13,601 nucleotides of DNA from Deltaproteobacteria bacterium RIFCSPLOWO2_02_FULL_57_26. GTDB taxonomy: Bacteria > Desulfobacterota > Binatia > UBA9968. A program made the position numbers and the translations under genes. Positions 1 to 7,715 of this stretch are shown piece after piece. Under the pieces are notes generated by a model. The model was given only the letters and a program-made list of their open reading frames with translations. It had not been told where the DNA came from and searched no databases. The DNA lies in NCBI GenBank assembly GCA_001798455.1, contig MGSI01000151.1, positions 1-13,601 on the forward strand. Reading direction: 5' to 3'. Numbering within the stretch: position 1 is the stretch's first letter; each line of letters opens with the position of its first letter.

Positions 1-819
1 CGTCCCTGGGTTTAAGCCTTGCAGATCCTTGAGGATGAGTCGGACCTTGCCCATGATGATGCTTAAGGGATTGTTGATCTCATGGGCCAATCCAGCAAGC
101 ATCTCTCCAACAGAAGCTAGCTTTTCTGCATGAATAAGCTCGGCTTGCATTAGGCCACGTTCTTTATCTGACTTTTCTTGGCGCTTGAGGGCATCCCAGA
201 AAAGCCATGAGCAAGAAGCAAACAAAAAGACCCCAAGCGTTACGGACAGGACCCAGACTGCTCTCCGCATTCTGTCAATTAGAGCAAAATGGTAGACTGG
301 ATGCCTGTAGATTTCTAGGACGCCATAAACCTCATTCGAGCCCAGACTTAGGAGAGGGACATAGATTTCTAAGAGCCTTCTTTCATTGTATCTATCTCTC
401 TCGTATATGTGCTCATTCTTCACAAGCCCCATGGCAACTTGGACCTTCCCGCCCAGGGCCTTTTTAAGCTCACTATTGCCTTCAAAGTTTTTGCCGACGA
501 GCCTCTCTTCATCCGACCATACCAGAGTCCCCATCCGGTCGTAGATCTTGACCCGAATAACATCAGGCATTGAAGTGAGCCGCTCAGCAAACTGTGCAAA
601 TACAACGCTACCTTTTTCTCCGACCGCCCGCGCAAAAATATCGGCGGAAAGATCAGTGTGGCTGAGCGCCCTGATGAGGCTAGCCGTGTCGTTCGCCTCT
701 TCCTCCACAAGGCTCTTTCTCAGAAGATAGGAAATAGCGCTGCTAAGGATGACCACTGCGAGAATCGTGGCAAGAAATAGAATCAGCAGAAACTTGTGAA
801 ATATATTAGGCCTATCCAT
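1..819 (-). CDS. Sensor histidine kinase, N-terminal 273 residues (cut by window edge)
   Basis: Membrane sensor kinase of a two-component system; only the sensor and the start of the kinase are in the window. Reading from ATG 819, residues 10-33 form a hydrophobic TM1 and residues 34-183 form an extracytoplasmic sensor with a Cache-like appearance (IYDRMGTLVWSDEERLVGK region around 120-138). TM2 is near 187-208, followed by a short charged coiled linker without an obvious HAMP. The HisKA dimerisation helix has the H-box LAGLAHEINNPLS, with phospho-acceptor H246. The HATPase domain would lie to the left of position 1. The frame is open up to a stop at 928-930, so GTG 888 or TTG 861 are alternative starts. 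None has a good Shine-Dalgarno; ATG 819 puts TM1 in the usual place. It lies 158 bp after the ABC ATPase gene on the same strand, so it could sense the same stimulus, but separate transcription is possible. Ligand unknown. Confidence 0.9.
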   Translation of the reverse strand, partial: MDRPNIFHKFLLILFLATILAVVILSSAISYLLRKSLVEEEANDTASLIRALSHTDLSADIFARAVGEKGSVVFAQFAERLTSMPDVIRVKIYDRMGTLVWSDEERLVGKNFEGNSELKKALGGKVQVAMGLVKNEHIYERDRYNERRLLEIYVPLLSLGSNEVYGVLEIYRHPVYHFALIDRMRRAVWVLSVTLGVFLFASCSWLFWDALKRQEKSDKERGLMQAELIHAEKLASVGEMLAGLAHEINNPLSIIMGKVRLILKDLQGLNPGT

Positions 820-977
820 GACCAGGGCAAGACTGTCCCGCGAGGGAATATCGCCTCGCAAGGTGACGCACAGGAAATTGGCCAACACCGATCTTGGAGG
901 TTCTAGAAATACGCAAAAACTGTGCCGCTATCGAATGGATCTTGCGACCTTTTTCCCAGAAAGGGCGATCAGTGCGT

Positions 978-1709
978 TTAGGTAGGATGCTTCTCTTTTA
1001 TTGGAATGCTTAAGGTGAAATTCGTATTTTTAAGAAAAGAGCGCTGAGAAGACACGACCGGAACGACGCGGCCGTGGTCGAGCTCGATGATCCGATCAGC
1101 CTGTTGGCCAATGTGGGGATCGTGAGTTACCACGAGGAGGGTATGACCGGCGCGGTGAAGGTGATGAAAAATCTTCATGATCGTCTCTTCGTTTGTGGCG
1201 TCGAGATTGCCCGTGGGTTCGTCCGCCAAAACGATCTTGGGTTGGTTGATAAAGGCTCGGGCAATGCAGACGCGCTGTTGTTCCCCGCCTGAAAGCTCCG
1301 AGGGGAGAGAATCCAGTCTTTCCCCAAGCCCGACCCGGCGCAAGGCTTCTTCGGCCTCTCCCTTATCCGGCATGCTGTGAAAGTACTGAGCCAACATGAC
1401 GTTCTCTACAGCCGTGAGATAAGGGATGAGGTAAAAATGCTGAAAGATAAGCCCCACCTTTTCTCTGCGGAATCTGACCCTCTCCTCCTCTGTATAAGTG
1501 ACAATGTCGACCCCATCGACCCAAAGAGCGCCGGACGTGGGAAGATCCAGGGCGGCGATCATGTTCAGGAGCGTGCTTTTGCCGGAACCTGAGGCGCCCA
1601 TCACGGCAACCCATTCTCCGGGACAGATCTCTAAGCTGACTCGGTCCAGAGCACAAACCTTCCCATTGTAGTTCTTGCTCAGTTCATGCGACAAAATGAG
1701 TGGCTCCAT
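978..1709 (-). CDS. ABC transporter ATP-binding protein, LolD/MacB type
   Basis: Cytoplasmic ATPase that should power the two FtsX-like permeases encoded just before it. All nucleotide-binding motifs are intact in the 243 residues: Walker A GASGSGKST (38-46), Q-loop Q90, signature LSGGEQQR (139-146), Walker B IVLADEP with D163/E164, and H-loop H196. The IFQHFYLIPYLTAVENV region is typical of the LolD/MacB family. A tail of about 25 residues after the usual C-terminus (from about 219) has no recognised motif. ATG 1709 follows the upstream permease stop by 6 bp and has a GAGTGAGGGAGA purine stretch as ribosome binding site. In P19-type iron operons the equivalent gene (Campylobacter cj1663) accompanies two FtsX permeases; whether the complex moves a substrate or works mechanically on periplasmic partners is not shown by the sequence. 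Confidence 0.95.
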   Translation of the reverse strand: MEPLILSHELSKNYNGKVCALDRVSLEICPGEWVAVMGASGSGKSTLLNMIAALDLPTSGALWVDGVDIVTYTEEERVRFRREKVGLIFQHFYLIPYLTAVENVMLAQYFHSMPDKGEAEEALRRVGLGERLDSLPSELSGGEQQRVCIARAFINQPKIVLADEPTGNLDATNEETIMKIFHHLHRAGHTLLVVTHDPHIGQQADRIIELDHGRVVPVVSSQRSFLKNTNFTLSIPIKEKHPT

Positions 1710-1715
1710 TCTCCC

Positions 1716-2831
1716 TCACTCCCCTCTCAGGACGACCGCCGGGGCGAGTCTGGCGATACGCTTTGCAACCCAAAGGCTGGAAAAGAGCGAAACCCCCAGC
1801 CCGATGCCGAGCCCTGTTGGAAGGCTCATGAGGCTAGGATAAACGAGCGAACCAAACACGCTAAGGCCGATCATCTCTGTAAATAAAACACCCAGGGCCG
1901 ACCCGAGTATTCCGCCGAACACACCGATGCCGGCTGCCTCGCAGGCGAAAATCCAGGCCACCTCTCTTGCACCCGCTCCCAGCGCCCGCATGAGCGCCAA
2001 TTCAACCTTTCGTTCCAGCGCCTCTTTGGTCATGGTAGAAAACACGCTCAGGCCTGAGGCGAGAAGGACAAAAAGGGCAACCAGCCCCAGGAAAATCTCC
2101 AAGCGAGTCAGCAGCTTCTCCTCGGCCTCGGCCACCTGCAACAAGGTTCGTACCCCGGCCTCTGGCCATAGCTTGCGCAATGCCGCGACGGTCTCATCCA
2201 GCCTCGTGGTGGCCGAGCTGCTGACGTAAACGGAGGTCAACAACCCCGGATGCCCGGTCAGCTGCTGGGCGCTTTCCAGAGAGACGAAAACCTGATGCTC
2301 CTCTGATCCACCGGTGCGCAACACCCCCGCCACGGAGAAGGTGAGTCGGGAACTCTTGTAAACCGCCGAAAGAGGGTCTCCCAAACGAAGGCCCAGCTTG
2401 GCGGCAACGTTCAGCCCCACAAGGGCTTCGCCTTTTTCCCTGGGCCACCTTCCCTCCACCTGCCACCACGGGTGCACCGCCTTGGCGGCGGTAAAAAGAG
2501 TCCCTCCCAAAACGATATCTCTACCCCGGATTTTCACCACACTGTAAAGAAACGGAACGTATCCCCTGAGCCGATCTTTCACCCTGCTATCCTCAAGATT
2601 ATGGAGTTGCGTCTCGTTGAGGAATGGCCCCGTCCCGCTCTGCGGCACTAGTAGAAGATTGGCCCCGTAGTTCCTTAACTCCCCTGCGAGCCTCCCCATG
2701 ATTCCCAGTCGCAGATTAACCGCAGCCACGACCAGAGTGGCGCCCAAGGCAACCGCGCACACAGAGCCTGCGATGGGTCCTTTACGGTAGCGAAGCGATG
2801 CCAACAGGATCTGCCACGTCATCTCCCTCAT
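1716..2831 (-). CDS. FtsX-like ABC transporter permease (second of pair)
   Basis: Inner-membrane permease of the MacB/FtsX fold, 371 residues. TM1 is near residues 19-42, followed by a large extracytoplasmic domain of about 200 residues that opens with GANLLLVPQSG. Three C-terminal TM segments lie near 245-268, 290-315 and 335-357. Between TM2 and TM3 lies the coupling segment ERKVELALMRALGAGAREV, which contacts the ATPase in this family. The C-terminus ends in the usual P-x-x-x-LRGE form. ATG 2831 lies one base after the upstream permease stop and has AGGGGAA eight bases before it; an in-frame ATG at 2822 is an alternative. It resembles its neighbour at 2833-4191, so the two probably form a heterodimer, as in Campylobacter cj1661/cj1662. 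The substrate is inferred from context to be linked to iron handling. Confidence 0.92.
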   Translation of the reverse strand: MREMTWQILLASLRYRKGPIAGSVCAVALGATLVVAAVNLRLGIMGRLAGELRNYGANLLLVPQSGTGPFLNETQLHNLEDSRVKDRLRGYVPFLYSVVKIRGRDIVLGGTLFTAAKAVHPWWQVEGRWPREKGEALVGLNVAAKLGLRLGDPLSAVYKSSRLTFSVAGVLRTGGSEEHQVFVSLESAQQLTGHPGLLTSVYVSSSATTRLDETVAALRKLWPEAGVRTLLQVAEAEEKLLTRLEIFLGLVALFVLLASGLSVFSTMTKEALERKVELALMRALGAGAREVAWIFACEAAGIGVFGGILGSALGVLFTEMIGLSVFGSLVYPSLMSLPTGLGIGLGVSLFSSLWVAKRIARLAPAVVLRGE

Positions 2832-2832
2832 C

Positions 2833-4191
2833 TCAGCTTCCCCTCATGGCCCTGATGGGCTCCAGCCGCGTCGCCTCCCTCATAGGCAAAAACGAACCCA
2901 CCACGGCCAGGCCTACCGCCAGAATTAAAGTCGTGAAAAGGATGACTCCTTGGAGCGAAAGTGGAAGCGAGAAACTCGCGAGCGAGAAAGTTCGGGCAGC
3001 AAGCAGACGCGCGAAGGCCAGCCCGCCGAAGTAGCCAAGCACGCCACCGAAAAAGCCGCTTATCCCTCCCTCTAGAAGGAAAAAGAGACTGATCTGTTTC
3101 CCATCGGCTCCCAAGGCCTTCATCAAGCCGATCTCCTGGCGCCTCTCGAAGATCGCCGTCATCATGGCGGCCATAACGCCGAGGGAAGCTGCGAGCAGGG
3201 CTAAAGCAACCGTCAACATAAAGGTGAGCCTCATCTTGCCGATAAACGCCCCCTCCGCCTCGCTCACCTGGCGGATAGCCTTGGCGCTGGAGTCGGGAAT
3301 CGCTTCCTCAAACTGATGGATGATAGAGTTAAGAAAGGGCGAACAATACCAGGTTTCGTACTCCTCCGGGGAAAGGCGCGCTGGGCCGATCCGGCTGGCC
3401 CTTATGGCAAGGCTATTGTCCGGCGTCACCAGAGCACTCACCTGAATTTTATCCACTTTTCCTGGAAGGCCGAAGAGATCTTGGGCCTTCTTGAGATGGA
3501 CAAAGACTTGCTCTTCTTCCACTCCGCCGGTCTGGACAAGACCACGAATGGGGAAAAGAACAGTCCTACCCTGGTACGTTATCCGGACAACTCCCCCCCG
3601 GCCAACCCCGATTCTTTGCGCCAGTTGGCTCCCAAGGAGCACACCCTGTCCGTCCTCTCCGACCCAACCCCCCTCAACCCGCCACCAGCGAGCGAGGCTT
3701 TTCAAGCCAGTGCGAAATTTCCCTGAATCGGGCTCGACCTCTCTCTGAATTCCGCTGGCGAAAGTAAAAAGCCCCTTGCCCGCCGGAATGGCGATCTCTT
3801 CTTCGAACCAGGTTCCTACCAAAAGGGCCCGATTTCCCTCGATCTCGACGAGGCGAGACAAAAAGGGAGCGAAGGCCACGATGTTATGTCTCCAGAAAAT
3901 GGTCTTTAGCTTCACCAGATCGGCCTCCTCTAAATGGGCCGACTCCTCGGGCGCGACGTATTTCAAACCGCCGATCTCTACCTCCAGCGGGTCGCTCCTG
4001 GGCACCAAAAGAATATTGGCGCCAAAAGATCTGAGCTCTTTGGCGACTTGCTCGGTTAGGTGAAAGGCCAGGTTAAGAAAAGCGGATACCAGAGCAGCCG
4101 CGCTCGCCACCGAGAGAACAATCAGGGCGGTGCTTGTTTTTTGTTTCCACAATGACTTTGCCAGCAAACGCGTAAGCATCTGCTTGATCAT
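2833..4191 (-). CDS. FtsX-like ABC transporter permease (first of pair)
   Basis: Inner-membrane permease of the FtsX/MacB_PCD type, 452 residues. TM1 is at about 20-42, then an extracytoplasmic domain to about 320 starting with GANILLVPRSD. TM2 is near 322-346, TM3 near 366-392 and TM4 near 413-435. The cytoplasmic ERRQEIGLMKALGADGKQI segment between TM2 and TM3 is the family's ATPase-coupling region. The extracytoplasmic domain is about 80 residues longer than that of the next permease, with extra material around 135-180 and 265-305, so the two subunits are not interchangeable. The start ATG overlaps the stop of the FTR1 gene in an ATGA junction, indicating translational coupling, and a CGGGGAA sequence precedes it. 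The 4-bp overlap with an iron permease gene is the strongest contextual evidence that this ABC module works with FTR1 iron uptake. Confidence 0.93.
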   Translation of the reverse strand: MIKQMLTRLLAKSLWKQKTSTALIVLSVASAAALVSAFLNLAFHLTEQVAKELRSFGANILLVPRSDPLEVEIGGLKYVAPEESAHLEEADLVKLKTIFWRHNIVAFAPFLSRLVEIEGNRALLVGTWFEEEIAIPAGKGLFTFASGIQREVEPDSGKFRTGLKSLARWWRVEGGWVGEDGQGVLLGSQLAQRIGVGRGGVVRITYQGRTVLFPIRGLVQTGGVEEEQVFVHLKKAQDLFGLPGKVDKIQVSALVTPDNSLAIRASRIGPARLSPEEYETWYCSPFLNSIIHQFEEAIPDSSAKAIRQVSEAEGAFIGKMRLTFMLTVALALLAASLGVMAAMMTAIFERRQEIGLMKALGADGKQISLFFLLEGGISGFFGGVLGYFGGLAFARLLAARTFSLASFSLPLSLQGVILFTTLILAVGLAVVGSFLPMREATRLEPIRAMRGS

Positions 4192-5489
4192 TTCCCCGCG
4201 CGGTCAAAGCGGGCCCGCCCTTCGGCCAGGGCTTGGCGATCGATGACAAGATGACCGTTTATCCTCATGGCCTTCAAAGGCAGGGGATTACATCCTCCGG
4301 GAGTTCCAATCGTCGCAAACGCGATCGGGGCGCCGCAGTTACGACAAACCAACTGTTCCCCCTCGAGAACGTAACCTTTCAAGGGACAGATATTGCAGGC
4401 ATCGAAGGCCCCCGCGATTTTCCCCTCGCGGCTGCGGACGATGAAGAAGCGAACATCGACACCGGCCAGGTTCACCACGTATTTCTGCATCGCGTGTTCG
4501 TGAATCGCTTCCAAAGGGAGGCGAATTTCGTCTCCGAACGCCAAGCGAACCGGTGTTGGGTCGTAGCCCCGCGTCGCTGAGGCTACGAGAGAGAGTCCCA
4601 GAAGAGAGCTAATCCCCAGGGCGACTCCCGCGGCGACGGTAGTCGAGCGTTTTACGCTGCGCACCTCCGCTTTCTTTTTCCTCTGATCGGGTAAGGACAG
4701 AGAGCCGTCTAACTGGGGGCGCAAACCCCACGCGTCCCGGAGCATGATCAGTGCCGGAAGAAGGATCAGGCCTATCAGGATGAGGATTGAGGTCCTCTCC
4801 TGGGTGAGAAACCCGACAAGGACCAGAAGCGACTCGTTGGAAGGGATCAAGCCGGCCTCAAAGAACTCGTGAAGGCCATTGGCTACAAGCTTGATGACCA
4901 GTAGAGTAAGCACGAAGCTGGTGGCCGTGAAGAAGCGCTTCAGGTTAATCCTCACGCTTCCTTTGACCAGGAGCCATCCAAAGAGAAAGGCTAGGAGAAG
5001 GCCAACCCCTCCCCCCAACAAATTAAACATGGGATTCGCCCCAATGGTCGCTGAAAGAGCGAAGAGGAAAAGGACGGCCTCAACCCCTTCCCTAAAAACC
5101 ATGAGAAAGCTGAAAAGAAAAAGACCCGCGCCCGCTCTGCCAGAGGTCACAGCCTGTAACCGGGTCTCCATCCGCTGTTTTAGAGTCTTACCCGCCTTCC
5201 ACATCCAGATCAGTAGGGAACTGACAAAAAGGGCGGCCACCAACATAAGGGATCCCTCAAGCAGCTCGTTCTCCGGATCCCAACCGAATTTTTGAACCAG
5301 CAGTGCGGCAAAGAGGCTCGCCAGGAGGGCCGCCCAGAGGCCTCGAAAGACATAACGGCTTAACTCAACCCTCCCAGTTTTCCTGAGGTAGGCAAGAACG
5401 ACTCCCACCACTAAAGCCACCTCGACCCCTTCACGGAGGGTGACCACCATAGCCTCGACCATTTTCAGCAGGACATCCATTTCCCTCAC
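4188..5489 (-). CDS. FTR1-type iron permease fused to a DUF2318 Fe-S-type domain
   Basis: Membrane protein of 433 residues joining two parts that are often separate genes. Residues about 8-250 are an FTR1/EfeU-like permease of roughly seven TM segments with two R-E-G-V-E motifs, at 19-23 and 133-137; these acidic motifs are the known iron-translocating signature. After a charged loop (265-282) and one more TM (284-303), residues 310-433 match the DUF2318 domain: H330/H332, A-C-N-I-C-P with C365 and C368, C-R-N-C with C382 and C385, and G-G-C-N-P-L-P with C400. This cysteine set is thought to bind a metal or Fe-S centre. Start: GTG 5489 has little RBS; ATG 5480 follows AGGGAA very closely, and either is possible. 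The gene is preceded by a 181-bp gap that may hold its own promoter and overlaps the first FtsX permease by 4 bp. Role: ferrous/ferric iron entry in a P19/FtrC-like system. Confidence 0.93.
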   Translation of the reverse strand: MREMDVLLKMVEAMVVTLREGVEVALVVGVVLAYLRKTGRVELSRYVFRGLWAALLASLFAALLVQKFGWDPENELLEGSLMLVAALFVSSLLIWMWKAGKTLKQRMETRLQAVTSGRAGAGLFLFSFLMVFREGVEAVLFLFALSATIGANPMFNLLGGGVGLLLAFLFGWLLVKGSVRINLKRFFTATSFVLTLLVIKLVANGLHEFFEAGLIPSNESLLVLVGFLTQERTSILILIGLILLPALIMLRDAWGLRPQLDGSLSLPDQRKKKAEVRSVKRSTTVAAGVALGISSLLGLSLVASATRGYDPTPVRLAFGDEIRLPLEAIHEHAMQKYVVNLAGVDVRFFIVRSREGKIAGAFDACNICPLKGYVLEGEQLVCRNCGAPIAFATIGTPGGCNPLPLKAMRINGHLVIDRQALAEGRARFDRAGK

Positions 5490-5594
5490 ACCCTAGAATC
5501 GGCAAACGGGCACACGAGAGCCCCTGCCTTCTAGGAGTGCAAAAGGCATACCAAGGTTAGATCCTACAAAAATCCTTTATTTTATTAGTCGAAC

Positions 5595-5642
5595 TTCCGA
5601 AATATGGGAATACAAACAAAACTTCTTCCAAAAATAGGAAGA
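5595..5642. promoter_or_regulatory. Two phased TTCC-N7/8-GGAA dyads, possible operator
   Basis: Two inverted repeats with A/T-rich centres lie in the gap before the FTR1 gene: TTCC-N8-GGAA at 5595-5610 and TCTTCC-N7-GGAAGA at 5624-5642. Their centres are about 30.5 bp apart, close to three helical turns. On the minus strand a TAAAAT hexamer (5579-5584) could be a -10 box, which would put the first dyad over the -35 region. No recognisable Fur-box repeat was seen. The second dyad could instead act as a weak terminator hairpin for the polyferredoxin gene, since it is followed on the minus strand by a T-rich stretch, but its stem is only 6 bp. Confidence 0.4.
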
Positions 5643-5670
5643 CACTGGGGCAAAACCCGGCATGCTTTCC

Positions 5671-7695
5671 TCATATTCCGTGGCGCATCCCCATCGGTTG
5701 GTTCAGGAGATAGAGATTGATCAGGGTGGCAATAAGGGAAAGGACAATGAATGGGACCAATGCCTTTCCGGTTGCTTCTCCCCGGTCAAAAAGAGGCCGA
5801 GCCAGGCGGTAGCCTACTGCGATGGAAAAGATCATGCCCGCTAATATGAGCAGCATCTGGAGCCAATAGACAACTTCTGAGGAAACCAGGGGAACAACCC
5901 GCCAATCCGCGTTGCCGGCATCGAATGGAGTGTAAAGGATAATCGCTCGGCGCAATGCGGGGACGGCTCCCGGCCCTTCACTCAGAAGATGGGATAAGTT
6001 GTGCGCCAGGTGCATCGCCAACCCGACAGGAATAAACATATAGCCGAGTGTAACAAAGACCCGCTTCACGCCTTTTCCATTCTCGCCGGCCATCCGATCA
6101 GCAAGCCAGGCCGCGAGAATCACGATCAGGGGGAAGATAAGCAGCGAGCCCAGAAAAAACAGCGCCGATTCCGTGAGGCTCAGATAGGTCGCTGGCTTCA
6201 TCAGGATTCGCACAGAGACAGGAATGAGCCGTGAAAGCGTGGAGATCCACTGGCTCCAACTCGCAAGCATCTGAGCCGTCACCAAGGTAGTGAGCCCTAC
6301 CAGGACCACGGCCAGATAGGATTCATCGAGCCAGTGTTTGCTCGCAGCCCAGAGGTCCTTTCCCAAGGGGCGGAATCGCAAGGCCAGGTTGCTGCTCGGG
6401 CAGCTCTTCACGCACTCGAAGCAGAAGTTGCAATAGGTATTTCGCTCCATGGTCATGGGAAACTCAAACATCGGGCAGCCCTCTCCCTTTTCATTTCCTC
6501 GATAGCAATCCTGACGGCAGTCCTTGAGGCAACGGCTGCGGTCCCCCATCCGCAGTTCCACCGGGGAAACCATCGAGTAAAGTCCCTGGAGACCGGTGAT
6601 GGGACAGAGATAGCGACAAAAGCTCCGCCGCTGAAATAAGATGCCCGTGCCAACGGCAACGATGGCCAATAAAAGGATTAGCCAGGCTGTCATCTGTGGC
6701 GACCTGATGATGCCCAACTGCTCGTCAGCCCAGGTAAGCAGGACGAAGAAAAGCGTCGCCAGCCAAAGGTTGCGCAGGAACTTGGGAAACATTCTGCCGG
6801 GCTTAAACAACCTGGCTGACCATTCGTTGAGGGTGCCGAAAGGACACATGACGCACCACAGACGGCCCACTAAAATGAAGGTAAAAATGATTGCCGGCCA
6901 CCAGATAACCCACGTCAGCTTGGTCGCCAGATTCTTTGCCCCATCCTGAACGTCGAACAGGCCCAGGAGCGTTATGAGCAACGTGAGAACCAGCAGGGGG
7001 ATCTGCAGCGCCGGTTGGAAACCCTTCCAGCGGACGAACCGATCGAGCCACGAAACATCGAGAAGGTTCAGCGGCATGCTGAGGTCCAGCGGGGAGTGCG
7101 AGCGAACCGCGACCCAGTAAATCCCCACCCCACCGATGGCCAGAGCCGTAAGCAAAAGAAAGACGAGTTGGGGAGTCAAGCCCGAGGCAGGAGCCACGTT
7201 CAGGTAAAACTCAAACAGTGCGGGGGGATGAAAGCTCCTCCCATCCACCTCGGCCAGCGCGACCCGCACCCGATGGGGACCCCGTTGGTCCAGTTGGCGT
7301 ACGAGGGTATAACTGCCCGCCCAGACCATCTCCGGAGCGGGATAAAGGGACGAGGAATCCGTCCCGTCCGCGGCGTGAGTCAAAGGATTGTGTTGGGGAC
7401 CGGAATGATCGAGCAGTCGGACAGGAGAGACCCCGATCAAGACCTTCCCGTTGCGCACCGGCTCGAGCGAACCGCTGCGCAGGATCTTGATAATGATTTT
7501 GCTCTCTTCGCCTACGCGCGGCGGACGAGGAGAAGTGAGAAGCTCGACCTGAAAACCGTCAAAGGCAACCAGACTGATACCGCCTTCGGGGGGGGCCGCA
7601 TCGCCGTGATCGCCGTGGGCAAAAAGGGGTTCCGCCCTCGAAAGCCAAAGCAGGATTAGCCAAAAGAGAATTCGGGCACCATAACCTCGCGCCAT
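5671..7695 (-). CDS. Polyferredoxin-type membrane Fe-S protein (FtrD/NapH/CcoG-like) with periplasmic N-terminal domain
   Basis: Likely membrane electron-transfer protein of an iron-uptake system. From ATG 7695 it has 674 residues. A signal peptide of about 26 residues is followed by a mature N-terminus H-G-D-H-G-D. A beta-rich extracytoplasmic domain (about 40-165) resembles YtkA/FixH-type domains. TM segments then alternate with cysteine motifs: C-V-M-C-P (C281, C284), C-R-Y-L-C-P (C360, C364), C389/C393/C397/C407, and a ferredoxin motif C-x2-C-x2-C-x3-C-P (422-432). Several more TM segments follow, with M-H-L-A-H-N-L-S-H near 585 giving possible haem or metal histidines. This is the NapH/CcoG/FtrD layout, expected to bind two [4Fe-4S] clusters. 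ATG 7695 has GGGAG four bases ahead. A GTG at 7719 overlaps the preceding stop and would add eight charged residues before the signal peptide, so it is less likely. Confidence 0.9.
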   Translation of the reverse strand: MARGYGARILFWLILLWLSRAEPLFAHGDHGDAAPPEGGISLVAFDGFQVELLTSPRPPRVGEESKIIIKILRSGSLEPVRNGKVLIGVSPVRLLDHSGPQHNPLTHAADGTDSSSLYPAPEMVWAGSYTLVRQLDQRGPHRVRVALAEVDGRSFHPPALFEFYLNVAPASGLTPQLVFLLLTALAIGGVGIYWVAVRSHSPLDLSMPLNLLDVSWLDRFVRWKGFQPALQIPLLVLTLLITLLGLFDVQDGAKNLATKLTWVIWWPAIIFTFILVGRLWCVMCPFGTLNEWSARLFKPGRMFPKFLRNLWLATLFFVLLTWADEQLGIIRSPQMTAWLILLLAIVAVGTGILFQRRSFCRYLCPITGLQGLYSMVSPVELRMGDRSRCLKDCRQDCYRGNEKGEGCPMFEFPMTMERNTYCNFCFECVKSCPSSNLALRFRPLGKDLWAASKHWLDESYLAVVLVGLTTLVTAQMLASWSQWISTLSRLIPVSVRILMKPATYLSLTESALFFLGSLLIFPLIVILAAWLADRMAGENGKGVKRVFVTLGYMFIPVGLAMHLAHNLSHLLSEGPGAVPALRRAIILYTPFDAGNADWRVVPLVSSEVVYWLQMLLILAGMIFSIAVGYRLARPLFDRGEATGKALVPFIVLSLIATLINLYLLNQPMGMRHGI

Positions 7696-7715
7696 TCGTC
7701 TCCCAGTCTCGCCCC

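Noticed and set aside
840..859. GCGAGG/CCTCGC hairpin upstream of the histidine kinase as a terminator for the iron operon.
   Set aside because: The 6-bp stem has an 8-nt loop and no following U-tract on the minus strand; it may be chance.
5490..5670. Fur box in the FTR1 upstream gap.
   Set aside because: I looked for GATAATGATAATCATTATC-like repeats and saw none; the dyads present have a different consensus.
5550..5673. Possible second UGA readthrough at the end of the polyferredoxin gene: the frame stays open for about 38 codons after TGA 5671-5673.
   Set aside because: The following residues look non-coding (F/V/L-rich from AT-rich DNA), contain the dyads, and show no family resemblance; the protein end before the TGA is a natural one.
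7015..7659. Long plus-strand open frame of 214 codons opposite the polyferredoxin N-terminus.
   Set aside because: Composition (R, D, P, H rich) is typical of an antisense shadow; the minus-strand frame carries a signal peptide and recognisable domains.
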